Positions 1 through 9,022 of a DNA stretch of 64,000 nt are shown piece after piece (within the stretch, counting starts at the first letter, position 1; every line of letters starts with the position of its first letter). Source of the stretch: Labedella phragmitis (lineage in GTDB: Bacteria; Actinomycetota; Actinomycetes; Actinomycetales; Microbacteriaceae); assembly GCF_004078635.1 (NCBI RefSeq), contig NZ_RZNB01000001.1, forward strand, positions 372,001 to 436,000, in the 5' to 3' direction. The translations under genes were made by a program, and so were the position numbers. The notes beneath the pieces were generated by a model. The model saw only the letters and a program-made list of their open reading frames with translations, had not been told where the DNA came from and made no database searches.

Positions 1-1
1 C

Positions 2-2689
2 TACCGGTATCAGTTCGAGCTCGACGCCGCCGTAGAGCCCACGTCGTTCGAGCTCCGGATGAACTGGATGGCCGACAACAGCGTCAACGGCGTATGGGTC
101 AACGACGAGGCGCAGACCGGCGCGAACTTGCCGCAGAGCCCCGATGCGCCCTACGTCGGTGCTGGATTCTTCCGTGAGAACGCCGCATCGACGACCCTCG
201 ACGGCCCGTGGCAGACGGGCCTGAACACGATCCTGGTCGAGGTCAAGAGCGCGTCTCCCGCTCAGGGCTTCAACGCCGAGGTCGAGTCGGTGGCGCTGTG
301 CCCCGCCCCCTCGTACACGGTCGCCAAGACCTCGTCCGTCGAGACGACGACGGAAGGCGGCACGGTCGCCTATTCCATCGCCGTGACGAACACGGGCAAC
401 GTGCCGTACACGGCCGACGAGCCGGCGTCATTCTCGGACGACCTCTCGGGCGTGCTCGACGACGCCGCCTACAACGGGGACGCCTCGAACGGCGCGACGC
501 TATCGGGAGAGACGGTCACGTGGTCGGGCCCGCTCGCCCTCGGCGAGACGGTCACCATCACCTATTCGGTGACGGTCGACGACCCCGTCACGGGGGATCA
601 CATCCTCGAGAACGCGGTGCTCCCCACGGGTCCTGGTGGCGTCTGTTCACCCGAGGACGGGTGCACGACGACGACGGAGGTCGCGTCGTACACCACGACG
701 AAGACGGCGTCCTCCGCGACGGCGAATCCCGGTGACACGATCACCTACACGGTCACCGTCACGAACACGGGTGCTGCCGCCTACACGGCGGAGGCTCCCG
801 CCGCATTCGACGACGACCTCTCGGCCGTGCTCGACGATGCGACGTACAACGGTGATGCGACGAACGGCGCCGTCGTCGACGGGGCCACGCTGACCTGGTC
901 CGGCGCGCTCGCGGTGGACGAGGCGATAACGATCGTGTATTCCGTGACCGTCGCAGCCCCGGGAACCGGTGACGGCGTTCTCACGAACGCGGTCGTTCCG
1001 ACAGGACCCGGCGGCGAGTGCGTCGGCGAGTGCACCACGACGACCGAGCTGCAGTCCTACTCGGTCGCGAAGACCTCGTCGGCCGCGACCGTCAACCCGG
1101 GTGACGTCGTGACCTACACCGTGACCGTCACGAACACCGGCACGGCGGCGTACATGGACGAGGCTCCGGCCTCGTTCACGGACGACCTCACGGCGGTGCT
1201 CGACGACGCGACGTACAACGACGACGCGTCGAACGGTGCGACGGTGTCCGGTGTGACGCTGACCTGGTCGGGTCCGCTCGCGGTGGGCGACGTCGTCACG
1301 ATCACCTACTCGGTGACGGTCGCCTCGCCCGTCAACGGCGACAACGACCTGCGTAACGTCGTCGTCCCGACGGGCCCCGGCGGCGATTGCGAGACCGAGG
1401 GCGGTTGCGAGACGAGCACCCTCGTCCAGTCGTACACGGCGACGAAGACCGCCGACACCGACGAGGTCGTCCTCGGCGACACCGTGACCTACACGGTCGT
1501 GCTCGAGAACTCCGGTGAGGTCGCCTACACGGACGCCGAGCCGGCGACCTTCACGGACGACCTGACCGCGATCCTCGACGACGCGACGTACAACGACGAC
1601 GCGTCGAACGGTGCGACGTACGCCGCCCCGACGATCGCGTGGTCCGGCCCGCTCGCCATCGGCGAGACGGTGACGATCACGTACTCGGTGACGGTCAACG
1701 ACCCGGCGACGGGTGACGGCGTCATGCCGAACGCGGTCGTCACGGGCGTCGGCGGCAACTGCGAGCCCGGCTCCAACGACCCGGCGTGCCTCGTGGAGAT
1801 CCCCGCGAAGTCGTTCACGGTGGCGAAGTCGGCCTCCGATGCGACGGCGACGCCCGGCGGCACCCTCACCTACACGGTGACGGTGACCAACACCGGCAAG
1901 GCCGCGTACACCGCTGAAGACCCCGCATCGTTCGCGGACGACCTCTCGGGAGTGCTCGACGACGCCGCGTACAACGACGACGCGTCGAACGGCGCGGTCG
2001 TGTCGGGTGACGAACTCACCTGGTCCGGCCCGCTCGCCGTCGGCGAGACGATCGAGATCACCTACTCGGTGACGGTCGACGACCCCATCGAGGGTGACGA
2101 GTCGCTCGCCAACTTCGTGCGCCCGACGTCTCCCGGCGGCGAGTGCGCGACGGAGGACAGCTGTTCCACCACGACGCCGGTTCGCTCCTTCGAGGTCGTC
2201 AAGACCGTCGACGCCACGTCGATCGAGCCGGGTGCGACGGTGACCTACACGATCACCATCACGAACACCGGAACGGCGGACTACACCGACGCCGCGCCGG
2301 CGTCCTTCACCGACGACATGTCTGACGTGCTCGACGACGCGGCCTACAACGACGACGCGACGAATGGTGCGACCTACGCCGCGCCCGTGCTGTCGTGGTC
2401 CGGTGCCCTCGGGGTCGGTGAGGACGCGGTCGTGACCTACTCGGTCACGGTCAACGCATCGGCCACGGGTGACGGAACGCTCACGAACGCCGTCGTGACG
2501 CCGCTCGGCGGGAACTGCGTCGCCGGGTCGGATGACGCGGACTGCGCGGTCTCCTCGACCGTCGTGCAGCCTCCGCTCGCCGTCACGGGTGCGGGCCTCG
2601 ACCTCGTGCTCGCCGCCCTCGCCGCAGCCCTCACCATCGCCATGGGCCTCGGGATCGTGATGGCACGTCGCCGCTCGACCGTCGAGTGA
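2..2689 (+). CDS. DUF11-repeat surface protein with LAVTG sorting signal (5' end outside window)
   Basis: The frame is open from the first bases of the window, so the gene starts upstream; the ATG at 59 is internal. About 100 residues of a beta-rich lead domain are followed by six DUF11-type repeats of 123-127 residues. Each repeat begins with an aromatic-x-x-x-K motif (SYTVAKT, SFEVVKT) and ends with a pair of cysteines, for example GVCSPEDGC, that could close a small disulfide loop. The C-terminus reads LAVTG (2576-2590), a hydrophobic helix, then RRRSTVE. That is a cell-wall sorting signal, and LAxTG is the motif favoured by class E sortases of high-GC actinobacteria. The role is probably a stalk-like adhesin or spacer on the cell surface; the ligand is unknown. 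No sortase gene is visible in the window. Two hairpins follow the stop. Confidence 0.9.
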   Translation, partial: YRYQFELDAAVEPTSFELRMNWMADNSVNGVWVNDEAQTGANLPQSPDAPYVGAGFFRENAASTTLDGPWQTGLNTILVEVKSASPAQGFNAEVESVALCPAPSYTVAKTSSVETTTEGGTVAYSIAVTNTGNVPYTADEPASFSDDLSGVLDDAAYNGDASNGATLSGETVTWSGPLALGETVTITYSVTVDDPVTGDHILENAVLPTGPGGVCSPEDGCTTTTEVASYTTTKTASSATANPGDTITYTVTVTNTGAAAYTAEAPAAFDDDLSAVLDDATYNGDATNGAVVDGATLTWSGALAVDEAITIVYSVTVAAPGTGDGVLTNAVVPTGPGGECVGECTTTTELQSYSVAKTSSAATVNPGDVVTYTVTVTNTGTAAYMDEAPASFTDDLTAVLDDATYNDDASNGATVSGVTLTWSGPLAVGDVVTITYSVTVASPVNGDNDLRNVVVPTGPGGDCETEGGCETSTLVQSYTATKTADTDEVVLGDTVTYTVVLENSGEVAYTDAEPATFTDDLTAILDDATYNDDASNGATYAAPTIAWSGPLAIGETVTITYSVTVNDPATGDGVMPNAVVTGVGGNCEPGSNDPACLVEIPAKSFTVAKSASDATATPGGTLTYTVTVTNTGKAAYTAEDPASFADDLSGVLDDAAYNDDASNGAVVSGDELTWSGPLAVGETIEITYSVTVDDPIEGDESLANFVRPTSPGGECATEDSCSTTTPVRSFEVVKTVDATSIEPGATVTYTITITNTGTADYTDAAPASFTDDMSDVLDDAAYNDDATNGATYAAPVLSWSGALGVGEDAVVTYSVTVNASATGDGTLTNAVVTPLGGNCVAGSDDADCAVSSTVVQPPLAVTGAGLDLVLAALAAALTIAMGLGIVMARRRSTVE
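311..2569 (+). repeat. Six tandem DUF11 coding repeats, period 369-381 bp
   Basis: Repeat units start at 311, 686, 1055, 1430, 1811 and 2186, giving spacings of 375, 369, 375, 381 and 375 bp. The conserved core in each unit encodes S-F-x-D-D-(L/M)-(S/T)-x-(V/I)-L-D-D-A-x-Y-N followed by a D-A-(S/T)-N-G turn. Some stretches are nearly identical at the DNA level (around 1217, 1590 and 1973), which suggests recent duplication or gene conversion within the gene. Confidence 0.9.
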
Positions 2690-2692
2690 CAG

Positions 2693-2766
2693 GAGGGGCC
2701 CGATCGCGCAGCGGTCGGGCCCCTCGGCCAGGGAAGCCCGCTATCGCATCTGCGGTGGCGGGCTTC
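2693..2766 (+). terminator. Double hairpin downstream of the DUF11 gene
   Basis: The first stem is a perfect 11-bp inverted repeat, GAGGGGCCCGA at 2693-2703 pairing with 2715-2725. The second pairs GAAGCCCGC at 2733-2741 with 2758-2766. There is no clear U-tract, which is usual for terminators in high-GC actinobacteria. It begins four bases after the stop codon. Confidence 0.7.
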
Positions 2767-2885
2767 TCGTTGTGCCAGGACGTCGACCGCAACACGCGCG
2801 ATGGCTCACTGTCCGTCGATCGGTGCAGACCGCGCACGCTGTGGATTTCGTCCTGCTGTCGACACCGGGTCACACCGATTGAGCA

Positions 2886-2900
2886 CGCAATATGGCTAAT
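2886..2900 (+). promoter_or_regulatory. 15-bp motif shared with the BCCT transporter leader
   Basis: CGCAATATGGCTAAT here is the exact reverse complement of 18835-18849. It lies about 100 bases before the LuxR-type regulator start. Extended by two bases it forms a loose inverted repeat, GCAAT-N7-ATTGC. Possible operator; function unproven. Confidence 0.25.
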
Positions 2901-2999
2901 TGCCCCCCGATCGAGGCACGCCGCCCTCCACGCTCTCGTGGTCCGGGGTACCTAAACTGGGCGGAGTGAGTGTGACCACTACGAGGGGTAGCGTGCGCA

Positions 3000-4538
3000 G
3001 TGCCAGTCGAGAGCGATGCCGGAGATCGAGATATCACCGAACCCGGCGAACTCACTCGTCGAATCCGAGAGACGGCATCGACCGAGGGATGGCCCAAAGC
3101 GAGGCAGCTGATTGGTCGGCACTGGGACCACCTCATGGTCGCCGCTCCTCGTGAGCTGCTCGATGCGGTTCATTCCCTTCCCGCGTCATCGCTGGTCGAG
3201 GAGCCCGGCCTCGTCGTCGCGGCCACCTATCTTCAGCGTGTCTTGATCGACGGGGACCCGAGCCGGTTCTCCCACGACATCCGGACGGATGAACTCGCCA
3301 CATCGCCCGGCACGCCCCTGGTCCAGCGACTCATCCTCCTGACGGGCCAGATCGCGACCGCCGTCGGTGCGGGGGACACCGAGCGCGCGCTGACGGTCGT
3401 GGAGGCGGCTCGCGCGGAACTGGCGAGCGCGACCCCGGAGGACGAGGCGCACATGAGGCCGACTCTTCCTCACCTGCGGTTGCAGTGGGCGCGAGCGATG
3501 GACGTCTCCGACCGGATGGGTGCCGCCGACGAATACGAGCGGGCGTACGAACTCGCACAGCTCACGGATCAAAGCCATGTCGCGCGCCGTGCCGCGGCCC
3601 ATCTCGCGTGGTTGCAGACCAGCCAGGGTCACCTCGAGGTGGGCGAGTCGTGGATCGGACGGGCCGGCGCGCTCGAGTCCAACCCGCGGTACGACGCGCC
3701 TCTGTACCTCGCTCGTGCGCTCCTATGCATCGACCGCAACGAGTTCGAGAGCGCCGCCGTGGAGTTCGCACGGCTGTCCGTGCTGCCGGTCGGCGAGTAC
3801 TGGGCGGCGTCGCTCTGGGTCTCGTCGATGCGCGTGCGGTCGGCCGTCGAGGCCGTCCCCCTTCACGCCGAACTGGCCCGCCAGCTCGATCGGCACTCGG
3901 AGGCGGAGAGGGAGGCGCCGGCCAACCGCCGGTATCTACGCGCCGCGAGGCTGCGATTGTCGCTCTTCCGCCCCTCGATCCATCGCGCGTCCCCGCCCGA
4001 TCCCTCGACGAGCCTCGACCACCTGGTGATCGCGACCGAGGCACTGCACCGAGGGGCCTACCGGACGTCCACCGTCCACGGCGCCGAGGCGGTGGACCGC
4101 TCACACACTCCCCGTGGCCTCGCGAGTGCCCTCCTCGTGCGGGCCGCGGCGCTCAGCAGCCTCAAGCAGACGTCGCACGCCGTCGACGTCGGGCTCCAGG
4201 CGCAAGCGCTCATCGATTCAGGACGTCTCTACTCCCCGTACCGATTGCTCCCCGCGGGTTCGATCGAACGGCTCGCCGACCAGATGCCCGCGGAGGTCGG
4301 TGCACGTCTGCTCACCCTCGCGTACGGTCAGCGGGCGCCCGAGATCGGCTCCCTCACCTCCCGGCAGACGGAGATCCTCCGCGCTCTCACGGATGACCGG
4401 CCACTCGCCGAGGTCGCCGCGAGCCTGTACATCAGCGTCAACACCCTCAAGAGTGCGCTCAAGAAGATCTACGGCATCCTCGGCGTCAACTCCCGTCAGC
4501 AGGCCGCCGACCTCGCGAGGCGATCTGGCCTCCGGTGA
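3000..4538 (+). CDS. LuxR-type transcriptional regulator with TPR-like N-terminal region
   Basis: 512 residues. Residues about 455-510 form a GerE/LuxR-type helix-turn-helix: LTSRQTEILRALTDD, then ASLYISVNTLKSALKKIY and GVNSRQQAADLARRSG. The 450 residues before it are alpha-helical and repetitive, like the TPR-type sensor part of large LuxR regulators, but I see no Walker-type ATPase motif, so it is not a full MalT/LAL protein. The GTG start at 3000 is preceded by a GAGGGG ribosome site, and an in-frame stop lies close upstream. It follows the surface protein in the same direction with terminators between, so it may be its own unit. The target genes are unknown; the neighbouring adhesin is a natural candidate. 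Confidence 0.85.
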   Translation: MPVESDAGDRDITEPGELTRRIRETASTEGWPKARQLIGRHWDHLMVAAPRELLDAVHSLPASSLVEEPGLVVAATYLQRVLIDGDPSRFSHDIRTDELATSPGTPLVQRLILLTGQIATAVGAGDTERALTVVEAARAELASATPEDEAHMRPTLPHLRLQWARAMDVSDRMGAADEYERAYELAQLTDQSHVARRAAAHLAWLQTSQGHLEVGESWIGRAGALESNPRYDAPLYLARALLCIDRNEFESAAVEFARLSVLPVGEYWAASLWVSSMRVRSAVEAVPLHAELARQLDRHSEAEREAPANRRYLRAARLRLSLFRPSIHRASPPDPSTSLDHLVIATEALHRGAYRTSTVHGAEAVDRSHTPRGLASALLVRAAALSSLKQTSHAVDVGLQAQALIDSGRLYSPYRLLPAGSIERLADQMPAEVGARLLTLAYGQRAPEIGSLTSRQTEILRALTDDRPLAEVAASLYISVNTLKSALKKIYGILGVNSRQQAADLARRSGLR

Positions 4539-4778
4539 CCGTGAACTGACGTCGGTCGTCTCCCGTCTTGGTGCCGTGCCCCGGAACCACCCGCGGCGGC
4601 TCCCCGAACCACCCCGCCGCCGGCCCACAGCACGAGCCGAGTCGAGCAGACTGGGGTGCGGCCGGTGCGTCGGCCAACGCGTGGTCATTCTCCGCCCCCC
4701 AGTGGAGGCCGCGCCAGTCCCTGAACCTGGCCCGGCCTCCACCATGCGCAGCGCCCTGTCGGCGGTCGCCGTCCCGGA

Positions 4779-5669
4779 TCAGGCCACCGCGTGGGCGTCG
4801 CAGGTGACCCGGTCGTGACGTCCACAGACGACGAGTTGTTCCCGGCACGAGAGATCGTCGCAATTGCGCATCTCCTTCGTCGCCGCTTCGCACACGACGC
4901 AGCGGCCGATGACGGCGGTGTGGTCGCTGAAGTCGACGGACATGCGCTTGTCGAAGACGTAGAGGGAGCCGTTCCAGAGACCGTCGTCGCCGAAGCGTTC
5001 GCCGTACCGGACGATGCCGCCGTCGAGTTGGTAGACCTCGGAGAATCCGCGCGCGACCATGAGACTCGAGAGGACCTCGCAGCGGACCCCGCCCGTGCAG
5101 TACGTCACGACGGGTTTGTCCTTCAGGTGGTCATAAGCGCCCGAGTCGAGGACGTCGACGAAGTCGCGCGTCGTCGCCACATCGGGCACGACGGCTCCGG
5201 CGAAGCGACCGATCTCGGCCTCGAACGCGTTGCGGCCGTCGAAGAGGACGAGGTCGTCGCGCTCCGCCGCGAGGGCGTGCAGCTCTTCCGGGCTGAGGCG
5301 CTTTCCGCCGTCGACGACCCCCTCTGCCGTGACGCGCAATTCGTCCGGAGCTCCGAAGGAGACGATCTCCTCCCGCACCTTGACGCTGAGCTTCGGGAAG
5401 TCGGTGCTCAAGCCGTTCTCGTCGAGGCCCGTGCCCTCCGACCACTTGACGTCGAGGTCTCGGAAGGGCGCGTACTCCTTGGTGCGGCGGAGATAGCGCT
5501 TCACACCGTCGAGGTCGCCGCCGACGGTGCCGTTGATGCCGTCGGTGGAGAGGAGGATTCGGCCGCGGAGCCCATTGGCCTCGCAGAGCTCCCGCTGCCA
5601 GAGCCGGATCGCTTCGGGATCGGCGAGCGGTGTGAACGCGTAGAACAGCAGGATCTTGGGAACGGCCAC
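4779..5669 (-). CDS. trhO: Oxygen-dependent tRNA uridine-34 hydroxylase TrhO (rhodanese family)
   Basis: 296 residues, matching the YceA/TrhO family in length and order. An N-terminal acylphosphatase-like domain ([16 protein letters not shown], then [16 protein letters not shown]) is followed by a rhodanese domain with the active cysteine in [11 protein letters not shown], and a C-terminal Cys-rich tail ([19 protein letters not shown]). The family makes 5-hydroxyuridine at the wobble position of certain tRNAs, using oxygen. The start is GTG at 5669. It stands alone between the LuxR-type gene (convergent) and a flavoprotein gene upstream on the same strand. The 240 bases on its 3' side (4539-4778) hold no gene that I can support. 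Confidence 0.92.
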   Translation of the reverse strand: MAVPKILLFYAFTPLADPEAIRLWQRELCEANGLRGRILLSTDGINGTVGGDLDGVKRYLRRTKEYAPFRDLDVKWSEGTGLDENGLSTDFPKLSVKVREEIVSFGAPDELRVTAEGVVDGGKRLSPEELHALAAERDDLVLFDGRNAFEAEIGRFAGAVVPDVATTRDFVDVLDSGAYDHLKDKPVVTYCTGGVRCEVLSSLMVARGFSEVYQLDGGIVRYGERFGDDGLWNGSLYVFDKRMSVDFSDHTAVIGRCVVCEAATKEMRNCDDLSCREQLVVCGRHDRVTCDAHAVA

Positions 5670-5694
5670 GTCTCAGTCTACGTTCGGTCGTGAC

Positions 5695-5718
5695 GGTCGC
5701 TGAGCTTGTCGATGCGGA
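5695..5718 (+). repeat. REP-like intergenic element, copy 1
   Basis: The sequence contains GGTCGCTGAGCTTGTCGA, nearly the same as the copy at 32101-32124 and the arms of the hairpin at 14704-14742. It lies between two minus-strand genes and ends next to the stop codon of the flavoprotein gene. Confidence 0.55.
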
Positions 5719-6687
5719 TCAGGCGCGAGCGGCGAGTGCCGCGCGCGTGTCCTCCTGAATGAGATCGGCGTTGATCACCGCTCCCGCCTGCAGACCGGCG
5801 GCCGCGCCGGAGACGACCTGGGTCTTGAACTCCGTGACGTTGCCGGCGGCGTAGACACCCGTCACACTCGTCCGCCCCATCTCGTCGACCGGCACGATCG
5901 AGCCGAAGAGCGTGCCGCCCTGGAGGAACTCCTCGGTCTCGATACCGAGGGGAGCGAGCACGTCGGCGCGGGCCCAGACCCGCGTCGCGACGGCGAGGGC
6001 CTCGATCGGTACGTGCGTCCCGCCCTCGAGGCGGACGGAGGCGATCTGCTCACCGTTCGAGACGAGCTCGGTGACGCGACCCGACACGACCTCCACGCCG
6101 CGTGCCGCGAACTCCTCCCACTGCTCGTCGCTCGGCTCGAACGCGTCGTTGAGGAACAGCACGATCCGCTCGCTCACCTGACGGAAGAGCGACACCTGGT
6201 GGGCGGCGAGTGCGCTCGTCGCGAGCACGCCGATCACGCGGTCGCGCACCTCCCAGCCGTGGCAGTACGGGCAGTGCACCACGCCGCGGCCCCACTGCTC
6301 GGCGACCCCTGGAACATCCGGCAACTCGTCGCGCGCCCCGGTGGCGGCGAGGATCCGCCGCGCGACGACGGTCCGGTCACCGGTGCTCCCGTCCGCTCGG
6401 ACGGATACCCGGAAGCGCTCGCCATCACGATCGATCGAGGTCACCGCACCGTCGAGGACGCGTACGCCGTACTGCTCCACCTCGGCGCGACCGATCGCGT
6501 AGAGCTCCCGGGGCGGCGTGCCCTCACGACCGAGATAGTTGTGCACGTGGCCCGCCGGCGCGTTCCGCGGGTCTCCCGAGTCGACGACGAGCACCGACCG
6601 GCGCGACCGGCCGAGAGCGAGGGCTCCGCTCAGCCCCGTCGCCCCGCCGCCGATCACCACGACATCCACCGTCTCGTTCGATTCCAT
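5719..6687 (-). CDS. Thioredoxin-reductase-like NAD(P)/FAD oxidoreductase
   Basis: 322 residues from the ATG at 6687, which has a GGAGAGGCAGGAAC ribosome site; a longer open frame upstream lacks this. The N-terminal FAD-binding motif is VVVIGGGATGLSGALALGRS. A redox CxxC lies in HCPYCHGWEVRD, and the C-terminal FAD motif is TSVTGVYAAGNVTEF. The CPYCHG form differs from the CATC of classic thioredoxin reductase and is typical of TrxR-like enzymes such as the GliT group, which oxidise or reduce small dithiols. It is divergently transcribed from an XRE-cupin regulator that probably controls it. Substrate unknown. Confidence 0.88.
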   Translation of the reverse strand: MESNETVDVVVIGGGATGLSGALALGRSRRSVLVVDSGDPRNAPAGHVHNYLGREGTPPRELYAIGRAEVEQYGVRVLDGAVTSIDRDGERFRVSVRADGSTGDRTVVARRILAATGARDELPDVPGVAEQWGRGVVHCPYCHGWEVRDRVIGVLATSALAAHQVSLFRQVSERIVLFLNDAFEPSDEQWEEFAARGVEVVSGRVTELVSNGEQIASVRLEGGTHVPIEALAVATRVWARADVLAPLGIETEEFLQGGTLFGSIVPVDEMGRTSVTGVYAAGNVTEFKTQVVSGAAAGLQAGAVINADLIQEDTRAALAARA

Positions 6688-6771
6688 GTTCCTGCCTCTC
6701 CATGCCTCGATCCCGCTCTCGCGGGGAGCGCGATCAGCCGCGCAGCTCGAGCGTGGACGCAGTGTGCGTCT

Positions 6772-6799
6772 TTGACAAGGTTCCTTGCCGAAACGGCAA
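6772..6799. promoter_or_regulatory. Divergent promoter region with palindrome
   Basis: The 133-bp gap between the flavoprotein and XRE-cupin genes contains a TTGACA hexamer at 6772-6777, a short inverted repeat AAGG-TT-CCTT at 6777-6786, and the palindrome TTGCCG-AAA-CGGCAA at 6785-6799. A palindrome in this position is the likely operator of the XRE regulator. No good -10 box is seen at the right distance. Confidence 0.4.
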
Positions 6800-6820
6800 C
6801 GGACATGCAGGCTGGAGGAC

Positions 6821-7468
6821 ATGACATCGCACTCCTCGCACGACGCACCGAGCCGTCCGTCGGCCGTCCATCTTCAGGCGATCGACCCGGCCGTCACGAC
6901 GGAGGAGGTGCTCGGCGGCGTCGGCGCACGTCTGCGGTCGCTGCGCACACGGCGGAACATGACCCTCGGCGAACTCTCCGCCGTGACGGGCATCTCGGTC
7001 AGTACGCTCTCCCGGCTCGAGTCCGGGGGACGCAAGCCGACCCTCGAACTCCTCCTGCCTCTCGCGCGCGCTCACCACGTCCCGCTCGACGAACTCGTCG
7101 CGGCACCGGCGACCGGGGACCCGCGCATCCACATGAAGCCCATTCGGCGACATGGCCGCACCTTCATCCCGCTGACGAAGCGTCCGAGCGGTGTGCAGTC
7201 GTACAAGCAGCTCGTGCCGCCGTCGACGGGGGAGCCGGAGCCGAAGACGCACGAGGGCTACGAGTGGATGTACGTCCTGTCGGGGCGCATCCGGCTTGTC
7301 CTCGGCGAGCACGACCTCGAGCTCGGGCCTGGCGAGGTCGCCGAGTTCGACACACGAGTGCCGCACTGGATCGGCAACCCGGGCACCGAGACGGCGGAAC
7401 TGCTCAACCTCTTCGGTCCCCAGGGCGAGCGGCTGCACGTGCGAGCGAGTCCGAAACCCGCGAGGTGA
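6821..7468 (+). CDS. XRE-family regulator with C-terminal cupin
   Basis: 215 residues from the ATG at 6821, preceded by GGAGG. An HTH_3 domain covers residues about 30-85 (GARLRSLRTRRNMTLGELS, ISVSTLSRLESGGRKPTLE). A cupin_2 sensor domain follows, with HEGYEWMYVLSGRIRLVLGE and the ending VPHWIGNPG. This two-domain type usually represses a nearby catabolic or detoxification gene and binds a small ligand in the cupin. The divergent flavoprotein gene is the obvious target. Ligand unknown. Confidence 0.88.
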   Translation: MTSHSSHDAPSRPSAVHLQAIDPAVTTEEVLGGVGARLRSLRTRRNMTLGELSAVTGISVSTLSRLESGGRKPTLELLLPLARAHHVPLDELVAAPATGDPRIHMKPIRRHGRTFIPLTKRPSGVQSYKQLVPPSTGEPEPKTHEGYEWMYVLSGRIRLVLGEHDLELGPGEVAEFDTRVPHWIGNPGTETAELLNLFGPQGERLHVRASPKPAR

Positions 7469-7472
7469 GGCG

Positions 7473-8117
7473 TCAGTCCGCCGCGTTCGCGGCGATCGCC
7501 TCCGCGACGCCTTCCGGCGAGATCTCGAGCCCCAAGCGCGATCCAGGGTTCACGACCACGCCGATGAGCGGGCCGAGGGTCGGGAAGAGGGCCGAGACGG
7601 GGATCGACAACGCATAGGGCGCCGCCTCTCCGGCCTCGGGTGGAACCCGCTCGCCGTGCGTGAACATCGCGAGCATGCGGATCTCGCCCTTCGGGACGTA
7701 CAGGGGCTGTAGTTCCGCCATCGAGCCCGTCGTCACGGTGCCGGACAGGATGATGCCGTTGCTCCGCCAGAGCGTCGCGAGTACGTCGGAGACGGGTGCG
7801 AGCCCCATCATTCCGCGCCGGATCCCCTCCTCGGCCGGGGTGAGGATCGACTCGCCCGCGACGTCGAGCGGAGCCGGTCCAGCGGCCTCGTCGAGGATCT
7901 CGCTCGCGTCGTCGGGGATCGCCCCCGCGGGCCGATACTCCGGATTCGGCCGGAAGTCGCCGACGATCTCGCCGCGCGCGTCCGAGCGCCAGGCGCCGAC
8001 GATGAGGTGCGGCGGCACCTCGCCGTCCGGCTCCGCCACGGTCGGGTCGAGTTCGTACACCCACGCCCCGCGGTGCTCGCGAGCGGTGGCCCTCGCGCGT
8101 TCGCTCGGCGTCTTCAC
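7473..8117 (-). CDS. SseB-like protein
   Basis: 214 residues if started at the GTG at 8117, which has a GAGGAGG site six bases upstream; a GTG at 8138 would add seven residues. The C-terminal half fits the SseB N-terminal domain family: [26 protein letters not shown], then an alanine- and proline-rich strand and the ending [17 protein letters not shown]. These proteins are widespread in actinobacteria and have no established function. It is convergent with the XRE-cupin gene, with only four bases between stops. A second SseB-like gene lies at 23638-24453. Confidence 0.7.
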   Translation of the reverse strand: MKTPSERARATAREHRGAWVYELDPTVAEPDGEVPPHLIVGAWRSDARGEIVGDFRPNPEYRPAGAIPDDASEILDEAAGPAPLDVAGESILTPAEEGIRRGMMGLAPVSDVLATLWRSNGIILSGTVTTGSMAELQPLYVPKGEIRMLAMFTHGERVPPEAGEAAPYALSIPVSALFPTLGPLIGVVVNPGSRLGLEISPEGVAEAIAANAAD

Positions 8118-8257
8118 GGCGGCCTCCTCCTCGCGCACAGCGGATCGGAGGTCTCCTCTCCGCCTGTGTCGGCAACGCTACTCCGCGATCGCCGCGCGTC
8201 CACCCCCGCTTCCGGTCGTCGGTCGGTACGGCTAACCTCGAAGGGGAGGCGCGCGAC

Positions 8258-9022
8258 ATGGATCTGGCTGATCGCACGGCGGTGGTGTCGGGAGGCGTGT
8301 CCGGTCTCGGTTTCGCGACCGCTCGCGGGCTCGTCGCTCGTGGCGCCCACGTTGTGCTGCTCGACCTTCCGTCCTCACGCGGCGCCGATGCGGCGGCCGA
8401 GCTCGGTGACCGAGCGGTCTTCGTCGCGGGCGACGTCACGGTCGAGGACGACGTTCGCGTAGCGCTCGAGGCTGTCCCGACGGGGCGCCCGCTCGGCGTC
8501 GTCGTGGCTTGCGCCGGGGTCGCCGATCCGGGTCGCGTGCTCGGTCGCGACGGCGTCCTGCCTCTCACCGCTTTCGATCGCGTCGTCCGCATCAACCTGC
8601 TCGGGACGTTCAACCTCGTGCGGCTCGCCGCCGAGGCGCTCGCGGCCGTGCCAGCCGACGACGCCGGGGAGCGTGGCGTCATCGTCCAGACGGCGTCGGT
8701 CGCCGCTTTCGACGGCCAGATCGGCCAAGCGGCGTACGCCGCGTCGAAAGGCGCCGTCGCAGCGATGACCCTGCCGCTCGCTCGTGAATTCGCCCGCATC
8801 GGCGTGCGCGTCGTCACGATAGCGCCGGGCGTCATGGAGACGCCGATGATGGCCGCGCTCCCAGAGGACGCACAAGCATCGCTGGGTGCGCAGGTCCCGT
8901 TCCCGCCGCGCCTCGGTCGACCGGAGGAGTACGCCTCCCTCGTGCTCCACGCGATCGACAACGGCTACCTCAACGGAGAGACGATCCGCCTCGACGGCTC
9001 GATCCGGATGGCTCCGCGGTGA
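8258..9022 (+). CDS. SDR-family dehydrogenase, HSD10-like
   Basis: 254 residues, a classical short-chain dehydrogenase. The nucleotide-binding motif is [17 protein letters not shown], an Asp (LLDLPSS) follows beta-2 and points to NAD, the NAG motif is ACAGVAD, and the active site is YAASK. The overall pattern ([33 protein letters not shown]) is that of type-II 3-hydroxyacyl-CoA dehydrogenase/17-beta-HSD10, suggesting a 3-hydroxyacyl-CoA substrate from fatty-acid or branched-chain amino-acid breakdown. A GGGGAGG site precedes the ATG. The stop overlaps the next gene's GTG. Confidence 0.87.
   Translation: MDLADRTAVVSGGVSGLGFATARGLVARGAHVVLLDLPSSRGADAAAELGDRAVFVAGDVTVEDDVRVALEAVPTGRPLGVVVACAGVADPGRVLGRDGVLPLTAFDRVVRINLLGTFNLVRLAAEALAAVPADDAGERGVIVQTASVAAFDGQIGQAAYAASKGAVAAMTLPLAREFARIGVRVVTIAPGVMETPMMAALPEDAQASLGAQVPFPPRLGRPEEYASLVLHAIDNGYLNGETIRLDGSIRMAPR

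Larger units (their letters stand above)
2690..2999. other. Intergenic region between DUF11 gene and LuxR regulator
   Basis: 310 bases without a supported gene. The left part holds the two terminator hairpins. The right part (about 2870-2960) is AT-richer than the surroundings and carries the CGCAATATGGCTAAT motif at 2886-2900. It should hold the promoter of the LuxR-type gene, but I see no convincing -35/-10 pair. Confidence 0.6.

Noticed and set aside
311-2569. Regular repeats that could suggest a CRISPR array
   Set aside because: The period is about 375 bp and in frame with a protein; these are DUF11 coding repeats.
4568-4807. Short open frame between the LuxR gene and trhO
   Set aside because: Low-complexity Pro/Ala/Arg translation, no ribosome site and overlap with the end of trhO.
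6013-7617. Long open frame of over 500 codons overlapping the flavoprotein and XRE-cupin genes
   Set aside because: It covers parts of two well-supported genes, has Arg/Pro-rich low-complexity translation and no recognisable motif. It is a GC-driven shadow.
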